The position numbers and the translations under genes were made by a program. Positions 24,501 through 32,497 of a DNA stretch of 64,000 bases are shown here, piece by piece; position 1 is the first letter of the stretch; each line of letters starts with the position of its first letter. This stretch comes from Streptomyces qaidamensis (lineage in GTDB: Bacteria; Actinomycetota; Actinomycetes; Streptomycetales; Streptomycetaceae): NCBI RefSeq assembly GCF_001611795.1, contig NZ_CP015098.1, positions 4,774,001-4,838,000 on the forward strand, given 5' to 3'. The notes under the pieces are model-generated. The model was not told the origin of the DNA. It was given only the letters and a program-made list of their open reading frames with translations, and searched no databases.

Positions 24501-25670
24501 ATGACGGACACCACCGACACCGTCGCCGGCCCGCTGCAGGGCGTGCGCGTGATCGACCTCTCGACCGTGGTGATGGGCCCCTACGCCGCCCAGATCCTCG
24601 GCGACCTGGGCGCCGACGTGATCAAGATCGAGTCGCCGTCCGACACCGTGCGCAACGGCCACTACCGCACGACCCCGGGCATGACCCCGCTGAACCTCAA
24701 CGTCAACCGCAACAAGCGCAGCGTCGCCCTCAACCTCAAGGACGACACCGACCGCGAACGCGCACTGCGGCTGATCGACACCGCTGACGTACTGATCACC
24801 AACATGCGCCCCGGCGCCCTGCACCGCCTCGGCCTGTCCTACGACGACATCGCCGCCCGCAACCCCGGCCTCGTCTACGCGCACGCCCAGGGCTTCCGCA
24901 GCGACTCGGACCGGGCCGGGAACGCCGCGTACGACGAGACCGTGCAGGCCGCCTCCGGTCTCGTCGACATCGCCGACCGGGCACTCGGCGAGCCCGTCTA
25001 CCTGCCGACCATCATCGGCGACAAGGTCTCCTCGCTGACCATCGCCTACAGCGTGCTGGCCGCCCTGCTGCACCGGAACAACACCGGCCAGGGCCAGCTC
25101 ATCGAGATCCCGATGACGGACACGCTGATCGCGTTCAACCTGGTCGAGCACCTCGCGGGCCACACCCACGTGCCCGAGACCGGCCCCACCGGCTTCGCGC
25201 TGTCGATGCTCAAGGGCCACAAGGCGGTGCGCACCAAGGACGGCCTGGCCTGCGTCATGCCGTACAACCCGCACAACTACCGGGACTTCTTCACCGCCGC
25301 CGGACGCCCGGACCTCGCCGAGGACCCGCGCGTGAGCGGCGACGCCATCGACAGCGCCGACCACGAGGACCTGGCCGCGCTCCTGGAGACCTGCGCCCCG
25401 GCGCTGACCACCGAGGAGTGGGCGGAGGTGTGCGCCAAGCACAGCATCCCGATGGCCCCGGTGCTGGAGCTCGACCGCGCCCACGACGACCCCTACGTCC
25501 GTGACGGCCACCTGCTCGACACCGCCGAGCACCCGACCGAGGGCACGGTCCGCACCATCGGCATCCCGCTGCGCTTCTCCGCCACCCCCGGCTCGATCCG
25601 CCGGCTCGCGCCGGTCGCGGGCCAGGACACCGAGGGCGTCCTCGCCGAACTCGACGCCATCAGCCGCTGA
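24501..25670 (+). CDS. Class III CoA-transferase (CaiB/BaiF family)
   Basis: 389 aa from ATG 24501; an ATG at 24474 in frame would add nine residues but lies almost at the inferred transcript start. Family motifs are VIDLSTVVMGPYAAQILGDL, GADVIKIESP, LNLNVNRNKRSVALNLK and catalytic Asp145 in YDETVQAASG. Class III transferases move CoA between carboxylic acids, often using succinyl-CoA as donor. As first gene of the operon it should activate the substrate acid. With no thiolase or acyl-CoA ligase in the operon, it could also recover CoA from the final 3-oxoacyl-CoA. Confidence 0.88.
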   Translation: MTDTTDTVAGPLQGVRVIDLSTVVMGPYAAQILGDLGADVIKIESPSDTVRNGHYRTTPGMTPLNLNVNRNKRSVALNLKDDTDRERALRLIDTADVLITNMRPGALHRLGLSYDDIAARNPGLVYAHAQGFRSDSDRAGNAAYDETVQAASGLVDIADRALGEPVYLPTIIGDKVSSLTIAYSVLAALLHRNNTGQGQLIEIPMTDTLIAFNLVEHLAGHTHVPETGPTGFALSMLKGHKAVRTKDGLACVMPYNPHNYRDFFTAAGRPDLAEDPRVSGDAIDSADHEDLAALLETCAPALTTEEWAEVCAKHSIPMAPVLELDRAHDDPYVRDGHLLDTAEHPTEGTVRTIGIPLRFSATPGSIRRLAPVAGQDTEGVLAELDAISR

Positions 25671-25689
25671 TCGCCACAGGAGGACCGAC

Positions 25690-26466
25690 ATGAGCACCCC
25701 CACCGCTCCCGCCGTGCGCACCGAACGCATCGGCTCCGCCCTGCTGATCACCCTGGACCGCCCCGAGGCCCGCAACGCCGTGAACGCGGCGACCGCCACC
25801 GCGCTGGCCGCCGCACTCGACGAGCTGGAGGCCGACCCCGCCCTGCGGGTCGGCGTCCTGACCGGCGAGGGCGGCACGTTCAGCGCCGGCATGGACCTCA
25901 AGGCCGCCCTGCGCGGCGAGTCGCCCGAGGTCGAGGGCCGCGGATTCGGCGGCCTCACCGAGGCCCGGCCGGACAAGCCCCTCATCGCCGCCGTGGAGGG
26001 TTACGCCATGGGCGGCGGCTTCGAACTGGCCCTGGCCTGCGACCTGATCGTCGCCGCCGAGGACGCCCGGTTCGGTCTGCCCGAGGTCGAGCGCGGCCTG
26101 ATCGCCGCGGGCGGCGGAGTGATCCGGCTGCCCGGGCGCATCCCGCACCACCTCGCGATGGAGCTCCTGCTGACCGGCGAGCCCGTCGACGGCCGCCGGG
26201 CCGGCGAACTGGGCCTGGCCAACCGGGTCACGAGCAAGGGACAGGCCGTCGCCGAGGCGCTCCGGCTGGCCGAACGGGTCGCGGAGAACGCCCCGTTGGC
26301 CCTCGCGGCCGTCAAGCGCGTCGTCCGCGCCGCCGAAGGCGCCTCCGACGAGGAGGCCTTCGCGTTCCAGCGCGGCGAGATGAAGACCCTGATGGCCTCG
26401 GACGACGTCCGCGAGGGCATGACCGCCTTCGCCGAGCGCCGCCCCGCGCGGTGGACCGGGCGGTGA
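25690..26466 (+). CDS. Enoyl-CoA hydratase/isomerase (crotonase family)
   Basis: 258 aa. Crotonase motifs: LDRPEARNAVN, the oxyanion-hole segment FSAGMDLKA, and EGYAMGGGFELALACDLIVA followed by FGLPEVERGLIAAGGG, where Glu residues line the active site. ATG with AGGAGG upstream. It should add water to a 2-enoyl-CoA made by the acyl-CoA dehydrogenase of the same operon, giving the substrate of the 3-hydroxyacyl-CoA dehydrogenase. A hydrolase or decarboxylase variant cannot be excluded because crotonases are versatile. Confidence 0.88.
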   Translation: MSTPTAPAVRTERIGSALLITLDRPEARNAVNAATATALAAALDELEADPALRVGVLTGEGGTFSAGMDLKAALRGESPEVEGRGFGGLTEARPDKPLIAAVEGYAMGGGFELALACDLIVAAEDARFGLPEVERGLIAAGGGVIRLPGRIPHHLAMELLLTGEPVDGRRAGELGLANRVTSKGQAVAEALRLAERVAENAPLALAAVKRVVRAAEGASDEEAFAFQRGEMKTLMASDDVREGMTAFAERRPARWTGR

Positions 26467-26473
26467 GCCGGAC

Positions 26474-27220
26474 ATGAAGGCCGCAGACGTACGACAGCAC
26501 GTCACCACCCCCCTCACCGGCCCGGCGTACGCGCCGATGGTGCCGCGCTTCACCGACCGCGAGTACCTCAACGTCGTCTACCGCACCGACGCCGACGCCC
26601 TGCGGGCCGTCGTCCCCGAACCCCTGCGGATCGAGGAACCGCTGGTCCGGTTCGAGATCATGAAGATGGGCGACGTCAGCGGCTACGGCCCCTACACCGA
26701 GGCCGGCCAGGCGATCCCCGTCGGCTTCGAGGGCGAGCGGGGCGAGTACCTGCACACGATGCACCTGGACAACTTCCCGGCGACCGCCTCCGGCCGCGAG
26801 GTCTCCGCCTACCCGAAGGTCATCGGCTCCCCGGCGCTGTACGTCGACTCCGGCGCGCTCGTCGGCACCCTCGACCACGGCAGCGTGCGGGTCGCCACCG
26901 CGACCATGGGCTACAAGCACCACGAGCTGGACCGGGCCGAGGCCGAGGCACAGATCACCGTGCCGACCTTCATGCTCAAGACGATCCCCGGCTACGACGG
27001 GCTGCCGCGCGTGCAGGAACTCGTCCGCACCCGCATCACCGACGTCACCGTCAAGGGCGCCTGGACCGGCCCCGCCCGGCTCCAGCTGTTCCAGCACGTG
27101 CTCGCCCCGCTGGCCGACCTGCCGGTGCTGGAGGTCGTCTCCGCCGGCCACATCCTCACCGACCTGACGCTGTCCGGCGTCGAGCCGGTCCACGACTACC
27201 TGAAGGGAGCCGCGTCATGA
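26474..27220 (+). CDS. Acetoacetate decarboxylase family protein
   Basis: 248 aa, about the usual length. The Schiff-base Lys is Lys115 in SAYPKVIG, the same number as in the clostridial enzyme, preceded by the conserved Glu-rich YLHTMHLDN strand. The N-terminal YLNVVYRTDADALRAVVPEPL is typical. It decarboxylates a 3-oxo acid through an imine. Its place among beta-oxidation genes without a thiolase suggests the operon's product leaves as a ketone plus CO2; other enzymes of this family do aldol chemistry on 2-oxo acids, so the reaction needs testing. The stop overlaps the next ATG. Confidence 0.85.
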   Translation: MKAADVRQHVTTPLTGPAYAPMVPRFTDREYLNVVYRTDADALRAVVPEPLRIEEPLVRFEIMKMGDVSGYGPYTEAGQAIPVGFEGERGEYLHTMHLDNFPATASGREVSAYPKVIGSPALYVDSGALVGTLDHGSVRVATATMGYKHHELDRAEAEAQITVPTFMLKTIPGYDGLPRVQELVRTRITDVTVKGAWTGPARLQLFQHVLAPLADLPVLEVVSAGHILTDLTLSGVEPVHDYLKGAAS

Positions 27221-28176
27221 CCCGCGCCTTCCGCACCGCAGCGGTGATCGGCGCCGGGACCATCGGACTGTCCTGGGCGACGCTGTTCGCCGCGCACGGC
27301 CTGACCGTACGGGTGAGCGACCCGCGCCCCGACCTCGCCGAGGCCGTGGACGACGCCCTGGCGACGTACGCCCCGCATCTGGCCGCCCGCGGCCTGGACG
27401 TCACCGGCCTCGCCGACCGCGTGCACCTCGCCGCCGACGTCAGCGAGGCCGTCCGGGACGCCGACGTCGTCCAGGAGAACGGCCCCGAGCGGGCCGGGTT
27501 CAAGAAGGACCTCTTCGCCACCCTCGCCCGCGAGGCACCCGCACACGCCCTGCTGCTCAGCTCCTCCTCGGCGATCCCGTCGACCGCGTTCACCGGGGAG
27601 CTGTCCGACGAGGACGCCGCACGGGTGCTGATCGGCCACCCCTTCAACCCGCCGCACCTGGTCCCGCTCGTCGAGGTCGTCCCCGGCGAACGCACCGGTG
27701 AGGACGCCGTGCTGGACGCGGTGGACTTCTACATCTCGGTCGGCCGCACCCCGGTCGTCGAGCGCAAGGAGATCCCCGGCTTCGTCGGCAACCGCCTGCA
27801 GAACGCCCTCAGCCGGGAGGCCGCGTACCTCGTCCAGGAGGGCGTGGTGACCCCCGAGGACCTCGACCAGGTCGTGATCAACTCGCTGGGCCTGCGCTGG
27901 GCCACGGTCGGGCCGTTCCTCGGCGCGCACCTGGGCGGAGGACCCGGCGGCTACCGGCACCTGGTCGAGCACATCGGCAGGTCGATGCAGCAGACGGGGG
28001 CGGGGCTCGGCACCCCGTCGCAGAACAAGGAACAGAAGGAAGCACAGGAACGGCTCATCGAAGCCGTGGAAAAGGCCTACGGCTCCTCCACGTACTCGGA
28101 ACTCACCGGGACGCGCGACCGCAGGCAACTCGCTGTCCTGGCAGCCCTGGACAGCGCGGACAAGGAGGAGAACTGA
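27217..28176 (+). CDS. 3-hydroxyacyl-CoA dehydrogenase (FadB2/HBDH type)
   Basis: 319 aa. The Rossmann N-terminus AAVIGAGTIGLSWATLFAAHG binds NAD(P); the catalytic region contains SSSSAIPSTAF and the His-Pro-Phe-Asn-Pro-Pro motif IGHPFNPPHLVPLVEVV, and VVERKEIPGFVGNRLQNALS opens the C-terminal helical dimerisation domain. It oxidises a 3-hydroxyacyl-CoA (or related hydroxyacid such as carnitine or gulonate) to the 3-oxo form. ATGA overlap with the decarboxylase gene places the two steps together. Two base pairs separate it from the acyl-CoA dehydrogenase gene. Confidence 0.88.
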   Translation: MTRAFRTAAVIGAGTIGLSWATLFAAHGLTVRVSDPRPDLAEAVDDALATYAPHLAARGLDVTGLADRVHLAADVSEAVRDADVVQENGPERAGFKKDLFATLAREAPAHALLLSSSSAIPSTAFTGELSDEDAARVLIGHPFNPPHLVPLVEVVPGERTGEDAVLDAVDFYISVGRTPVVERKEIPGFVGNRLQNALSREAAYLVQEGVVTPEDLDQVVINSLGLRWATVGPFLGAHLGGGPGGYRHLVEHIGRSMQQTGAGLGTPSQNKEQKEAQERLIEAVEKAYGSSTYSELTGTRDRRQLAVLAALDSADKEEN

Positions 28177-28177
28177 G

Positions 28178-29380
28178 ATGACCACCACCGTGGAACCGCT
28201 TCAGGACCAGCTGACCGCCGACTTCTACGCCTACGAGGCCCTGCTGCCGGACGACGAGCGCAAGCTCCTCCTCAAGACGCGCGCCCTCATGCGTGACGAG
28301 GTCAAGCCGCTGGTGAACGAGAACTGGGCCGAGGACAAGTTCCCGAAGGAGCTCATCACCCTCTTCCGCGACAGCGGCCTCGCCGGCCTGCCCTACGAGG
28401 GTTACGGCGAGCACCGGCCCGCCGTCAGCAACCTGCTCAGCGGCACGATGGCCATGGAGATGGCCCGCACCGACGCCTCGGTGTCCACCTTCTTCGGCGT
28501 CCACAACGGCCTTGCCATGTACTCCATCCACTCCGGCGGCGACCAGGAGCAGCGCGACCGCTGGCTCCCGGCGATGGCCGCCATGGACAAGATCGGCGCG
28601 TTCGCCATGACCGAGCCGCTCGGCGGCTCCGACGTCGCGGGCGGCATGCGCACCACCGCCAAGCGCGAGGGCGACACCTGGGTCCTGAACGGCGCCAAGA
28701 AGTGGATCGGCAACGCCACCTTCGCCGACCACGTCGTGGTGTGGGCGCGGGACGTCGACGACAACCACGTCAAGGGCTTCGTCGTCGGGAAGGGCACGCC
28801 CGGCTTCGACCCGGTGAAGATCGAGGGCAAGATCGCCTTCCGCATCGTGGAGAACGCCGAGATCACCCTGACCGACGTCCGGGTGCCGGAGGCCGACCGC
28901 CTGCAGAACATCAACTCCTTCCGCGACGTCGCCGAGATCCTGCGCGCGACCCGCGCGGGAGTGGCCTGGCAGGCGCTCGGTGTCATGGTCGGCGCCTACG
29001 AACTGGCCCTGGACTACGCCCGGGAGCGCCGCCAGTTCGGCCGCCCGATCGGCGGTTTCCAACTGGTGCAGGACCTGCTGGTCAAGAGCCTCGGCAACAT
29101 CACCGCCTCCTGGGGCATGATGGTGCAGCTCGCCCGGCTGCAGGACGCCGGCATCTTCCGCGACGAACACTCCTCCCTGGCCAAGGCGTTCGTCACCTCC
29201 CGGATGCGGGAGGTCGTGGCCTGGAGCCGTGAGATCTTCGGCGGCAACGGCATCCTCCTGGAGCACGACATCGCCCGCTTCTTCGCCGACGCCGAGGCCA
29301 TCTACTCCTTCGAGGGCACCCGCGAGATGAACACCCTGATCGTCGGCAAGTCGATCACCGGTGAGAGCGCCTTCGTCTGA
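28178..29380 (+). CDS. Acyl-CoA dehydrogenase, glutaryl-CoA dehydrogenase-like
   Basis: 400 aa with full acyl-CoA dehydrogenase architecture. FAD-contact segments are FAMTEPLGGSDVAGGMRTTA and WVLNGAKKWIGNA; RRQFGRPIGGFQLVQDLL and GGNGILLEHDIARFFADAE are C-terminal motifs. The catalytic base is Glu379 in SFEGTREMNTLIVGKSITG, in the position used by glutaryl-CoA and short-chain dehydrogenases. Start ATG with AAGGAGGAG upstream. It should introduce the 2,3-double bond in the CoA ester made by the CoA-transferase. A decarboxylating glutaryl-CoA-like activity is possible. Confidence 0.9.
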   Translation: MTTTVEPLQDQLTADFYAYEALLPDDERKLLLKTRALMRDEVKPLVNENWAEDKFPKELITLFRDSGLAGLPYEGYGEHRPAVSNLLSGTMAMEMARTDASVSTFFGVHNGLAMYSIHSGGDQEQRDRWLPAMAAMDKIGAFAMTEPLGGSDVAGGMRTTAKREGDTWVLNGAKKWIGNATFADHVVVWARDVDDNHVKGFVVGKGTPGFDPVKIEGKIAFRIVENAEITLTDVRVPEADRLQNINSFRDVAEILRATRAGVAWQALGVMVGAYELALDYARERRQFGRPIGGFQLVQDLLVKSLGNITASWGMMVQLARLQDAGIFRDEHSSLAKAFVTSRMREVVAWSREIFGGNGILLEHDIARFFADAEAIYSFEGTREMNTLIVGKSITGESAFV

Positions 29381-29405
29381 CCTCCGGCACACGGCGGAAC
29401 GAACC

Positions 29406-29429
29406 AACCCCGGGTCTCCACCCGGGGTT
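29406..29429 (+). terminator. Terminator of the CoA operon
   Basis: Perfect 10-bp stem AACCCCGGGT/ACCCGGGGTT with loop CTCC, followed by TCGTTCTG, starting 26 bp after the last stop codon. Confidence 0.8.
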
Positions 29430-29490
29430 TCGTTCTGCCGGGGGGCCTATTGCGTGGCCGCCCGGCCCCGGGCCCCGTACGGTCGGGGCG

Positions 29491-29679
29491 GTGAGCAGGA
29501 GACGCTACGTGGCCAGGGGTGTGCCCGGCGGCTACCGCATCCGGGACAACCGGGGGCGCCGCTGGTGGGGCGACCTCTACGAGTTGTGCCCCGACGACCT
29601 GCTGACCGAGCTCAACGGCCGGGCGGACCAGGCGCGGATCACCGCGCTGATGAAGCGCTGCCGGGCGCAGAAGCGCTGA
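29491..29679 (+). CDS. Small conserved-looking basic protein
   Basis: 62 aa, pI clearly basic, with the pattern VPGGYRIRDNRGRRWWGDLY, a Pro-Asp-Asp-Leu-Leu turn and a C-terminal ARITALMKRC helix. I recall similar short proteins as common Streptomyces hypotheticals of unknown function. GTG start; the only Shine-Dalgarno-like sequence is GGGGCGG, and TACGGT 7 bp before the start may instead be a -10 for a leaderless message. Strong codon bias supports it being real. Confidence 0.6.
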   Translation: MSRRRYVARGVPGGYRIRDNRGRRWWGDLYELCPDDLLTELNGRADQARITALMKRCRAQKR

Positions 29680-29728
29680 GCCCTCGTATGCCCGAACAGC
29701 ACATCCAGGCGGGCGGCGGGCCCGCCAG

Positions 29729-29932
29729 TGCGTCGACTTCGGCGGCGAAGAGCCGTGCCGGGTCGAAGCGCATCCGGGCTCTGCCTTCCGCTGGACCACC
29801 CCGGCGCCCGCCGCCCCCACCACACCCGTCGCGGCGACGGTCGGGACCCCCGACCTCCAGGCGTTCAACAAGACCTGCCGCAAGGAACCCGGCGCGTCCC
29901 CGCGCGTCGTGCGGCGGGCCACGGGCGCGTAG
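29729..29932 (+). pseudogene. Possible gene remnant, C-terminal fragment without a start
   Basis: A frame ending in TAG at 29930-29932 reads with normal Streptomyces codon bias (CVDFGGEEPCRVEAHPGSA, then APAAPTTPVAATVG and DLQAFNKTCRKEPG). No start codon or ribosome binding site is found upstream in that frame. It may be the tail of a deleted gene. I do not recognise the family. Confidence 0.3.
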
Positions 29933-29974
29933 CGCTTCTGAACTTCCCTGCGACCACTGAATGTTGGCGTGCGC

Positions 29975-30180
29975 TAGGATTCTTTACCGAGCTCTTACGC
30001 TCGGTTGAGCGGCGCCGTGCACAGTCGCGCCGGCCGCTCGGTTCGTCGACAGTGGCCGCCCGGCTTTCCGGGCCGGCGTGAGGGGGCGTGGCATGGGGCG
30101 AGTGGTGCCTGTCCGCGTCCACAACGCCGCCCGTGACGGCGTCCCTGATACCGACCGCTCCGCGTGAGCGGTCTCCTCTC
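29975..30180 (+). ncRNA. Candidate structured RNA or leader upstream of the antiporter gene
   Basis: A possible -10 TAGGAT (29975-29980) is followed at once by hairpin ACCGAGC/GCTCGGT (29986-30005), then a GAGC-GGCGC / GCGCC..GCTC stem, a CCCGG-CTTT-CCGGG hairpin, an ACGCCG/CGGCGT hairpin, and finally a perfect 8-bp hairpin GACCGCTC/GAGCGGTC (30153-30173) trailed by a pyrimidine tract TCCTCTCTTTCT. The series looks like a ~190-nt RNA ending in an intrinsic terminator. I do not match it to a known riboswitch. The rest of the gap to 30450 holds only a 15-bp direct repeat ACGCCTGTCGCCTGA (30220 and 30241). Confidence 0.4.
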
Positions 30181-30450
30181 TTTCTGACGCGCGACGCGTG
30201 GCCTGAGGCGTGACGGTCGACGCCTGTCGCCTGACACCTCACGCCTGTCGCCTGATGTCCCGGGGCGGGGGCGCGTCACGCGTGTTGCGCCGCTGACGGC
30301 CGAATCGGAGCACGCCGCGGCACCGCGTGTCCGGCCCGTCGCCCCGACACGGGCTCACGCACCGTTCCACCGCTCAATTCGAGCCGTACCCAAGGGCTCA
30401 CGCCCGCCGGCACAGACGCCGCAGACCCGATCAACGGAGGTCAGACGCCC

Positions 30451-31662
30451 GTGCACGACACCACCGCCATGCTCATCGAACTCGGGGCGATCATCCTCGC
30501 CCTGGGGCTCCTGGGACGCTTCGCCGGACGCGTGGGCTTCTCGCCCATACCCCTGTACCTGCTGGCCGGACTCGCCTTCGGCCAGGGCGGGATCCTGCCG
30601 CTGCGGGCCAGTGAGGAGTTCGTCGCCACCGGCGCCGAGATAGGCGTCATACTCCTGCTGCTCCTGCTCGGCCTGGAGTACAGCGCCTCCGAACTCGTCA
30701 CCACACTGAAGACCCAATACCCCTCCGGGGCCGTGGACTTCGTCCTCAACGCCGCCCCGGGAGCGGCCATGGCGTTCCTGCTGGGCTGGGGGCCGGTCGC
30801 CGCCGTCGCCCTGGCCGGGATCACCTGGATCTCCTCGTCCGGGGTCATCGCGAAGGTGCTCGGTGATCTGCGCCGGCTCGGCAACCGCGAGACGCCGGTC
30901 ATCCTCGGTGTGCTGGTCCTGGAGGACCTGGCCATGGCGGTCTACCTGCCGATCCTCACCGCCCTGCTGGCCGGGGCGGGTCTCGCGGGCGGCGCGGTCA
31001 CCCTGCTGATCTCGCTGGGCACCGTGGGGGCCGTCCTCTACGTGGCGCTGCGGCACGGCCGCCTGGTCAGCCGCGCCGTGTCCTCGGACAACGCCGAGAT
31101 GCTCCTGCTGGCCGTCCTCGGTCTGACCCTGCTCGTCGCCGGGCTCGCGCAGCAGCTGCACGTCTCCGCGGCCGTCGGCGCGTTCCTCGTCGGCATCGCC
31201 CTGTCCGGCGAGGTCGCCGAGGGTGCCAGCAGCCTCCTCACCCCGCTGCGGGACCTGTTCGCCGCGGTGTTCTTCGTCTTCTTCGGACTGCACACCGACC
31301 CGGCCGCCATCCCGCCCGTACTGCTGCCCGCGCTCGCCCTGGCCGCCGTCACCACCCTGACGAAGATCGCCACCGGCTACTGGGCCTCCCGCCGGGCCGG
31401 GATCTCGCCCAAGGGCCGCTGGCGCGCGGGCGGCACGCTGGTCGCACGCGGCGAGTTCTCCATCGTCATCGCCGGTCTCGCGGTCGGCGCCGAACCCCGC
31501 GTCGGCCCGCTGGCCACCGCCTACGTCCTGATCCTGGTCATCCTCGGCCCCCTGGCGGCCCGCTGGACCGAACCCCTGGCCCGCCGCGCCACCCACCGCC
31601 GCCCCCGCCCGGCCCCACCGGCCACCGACTCCCCCAAGGAGACGGCCACCGCCCACGGTTGA
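30451..31662 (+). CDS. Cation:proton antiporter, CPA2/KefB type
   Basis: 403-aa membrane protein with about 11-12 hydrophobic segments and no C-terminal TrkA-N or TrkA-C domain. The early motif PIPLYLLAGLAFGQGGILPL, the central GITWISSSGVIAKVL (matching the half-helix region of CPA2 exchangers) and VFFVFFGLHTDP support K+ or Na+/H+ exchange. GTG start with GGAGG 9 bp upstream. Without a nucleotide-binding domain it may need a separate regulatory subunit. It is preceded by a long non-coding region that may form a structured leader. Confidence 0.88.
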   Translation: MHDTTAMLIELGAIILALGLLGRFAGRVGFSPIPLYLLAGLAFGQGGILPLRASEEFVATGAEIGVILLLLLLGLEYSASELVTTLKTQYPSGAVDFVLNAAPGAAMAFLLGWGPVAAVALAGITWISSSGVIAKVLGDLRRLGNRETPVILGVLVLEDLAMAVYLPILTALLAGAGLAGGAVTLLISLGTVGAVLYVALRHGRLVSRAVSSDNAEMLLLAVLGLTLLVAGLAQQLHVSAAVGAFLVGIALSGEVAEGASSLLTPLRDLFAAVFFVFFGLHTDPAAIPPVLLPALALAAVTTLTKIATGYWASRRAGISPKGRWRAGGTLVARGEFSIVIAGLAVGAEPRVGPLATAYVLILVILGPLAARWTEPLARRATHRRPRPAPPATDSPKETATAHG

Positions 31663-31832
31663 TCCGGGAAGAGGCCGGTGTGCCCGGCCGGAAGCCCTGG
31701 TTCGCCCCTGGCGGCTGTCCGGATCGGCTGTTCCCGGAGAGGGCCTTGGTGGGACCCTGACGAGCACCCCGGGAACCGGCAGGGGAGGCCGAGGGTGAAT
31801 TCCGTCCAGGTGGACCGGGAGGAAGCGCCAGC

Positions 31833-32276
31833 ATGATCGAGTGGAAGCCCTTGGGCACCGGAGCCAGGCCCGTCCCCCAGCCCGTGGCCACGCCGCTGGT
31901 CTGGGCGGGAGCCGGCGTCGGGGCACTGGTGCTGGTGGCGCTCCTCAACACCGTGGTGGGGCCGGAACGGCCCGAACTGGCCCTGACCGCAGTGTCCTTG
32001 CTGGCCGCCCTGCTGGGTCTGTGCGCCCGCTTCACAGCCGCCCCCGGCACGGCACTCCTGTGCTGGCTGTTCCTCAACGGCTTCGCCATACCGCCCGCGG
32101 GCGTCCTCACCTGGGCCGGCCACCGCGACACCACGTGGCTCGCCTGCCTGCTCACCGCCGCCCTCGTCGGCACGGGCCTGGCCCGCCTCGTCCACGCCCG
32201 CGCCGCCTACCGCCGCCTGGTTCCCGGACGGGCCCGAACCGACCCGGCGGCGGACGACGGACGTTGTGAATCCTGA
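31833..32276 (+). CDS. Small four-helix membrane protein
   Basis: 147 aa with about four hydrophobic segments between residues 20 and 120 (for example PLVWAGAGVGALVLVALLN and LALTAVSLLAALLGLCARF), then a basic, cytoplasmic tail. The four-helix layout resembles the DUF4118 membrane module found in KdpD-like sensors but here there is no signalling domain. ATG with GGAGGAAG 8 bp upstream. It lies 170 bp after the antiporter gene in the same direction, behind a weak GGCCGG/CCGGCC hairpin at 31673-31689. Function unknown. Confidence 0.65.
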   Translation: MIEWKPLGTGARPVPQPVATPLVWAGAGVGALVLVALLNTVVGPERPELALTAVSLLAALLGLCARFTAAPGTALLCWLFLNGFAIPPAGVLTWAGHRDTTWLACLLTAALVGTGLARLVHARAAYRRLVPGRARTDPAADDGRCES

Positions 32277-32461
32277 CGCCGGGCCGGCAACCGGCGGGGG
32301 TGCGGACGGGCGGCCACTCGTCATCGGCGGCGGGGCCGCCGGTACCGGAGTCGCTGGTTCAAGCGGTGACGAAACTGTGTTCGGTTCGCCTCTCGCCACG
32401 TGCCCAGGAGGCCCCGGCGGCCTTCGCGCAGGCGGTCGTCGACGCCGATCACCTCTGCGGC

Positions 32462-32497
32462 TTGCCGCGGAAATGGTCACTGGTCAGAATGGTGACG
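32462..32497 (+). promoter_or_regulatory. Promoter giving a leaderless message for the CGNR gene
   Basis: TTGCCG (32462-32467), a 17-bp spacer, then CAGAAT (32485-32490) fit a sigma-70-type promoter. The predicted start point is base 32497, which is the G of the GTG start codon, so the message is probably leaderless. No Shine-Dalgarno sequence is present. Confidence 0.55.

Noticed and set aside
30220..30450. A c-di-AMP (ydaO-type) or other known riboswitch directly before the CPA2 antiporter.
   Set aside because: The conserved core sequences are absent and only a short direct repeat is seen. The structured part lies further upstream and is reported as unassigned RNA.
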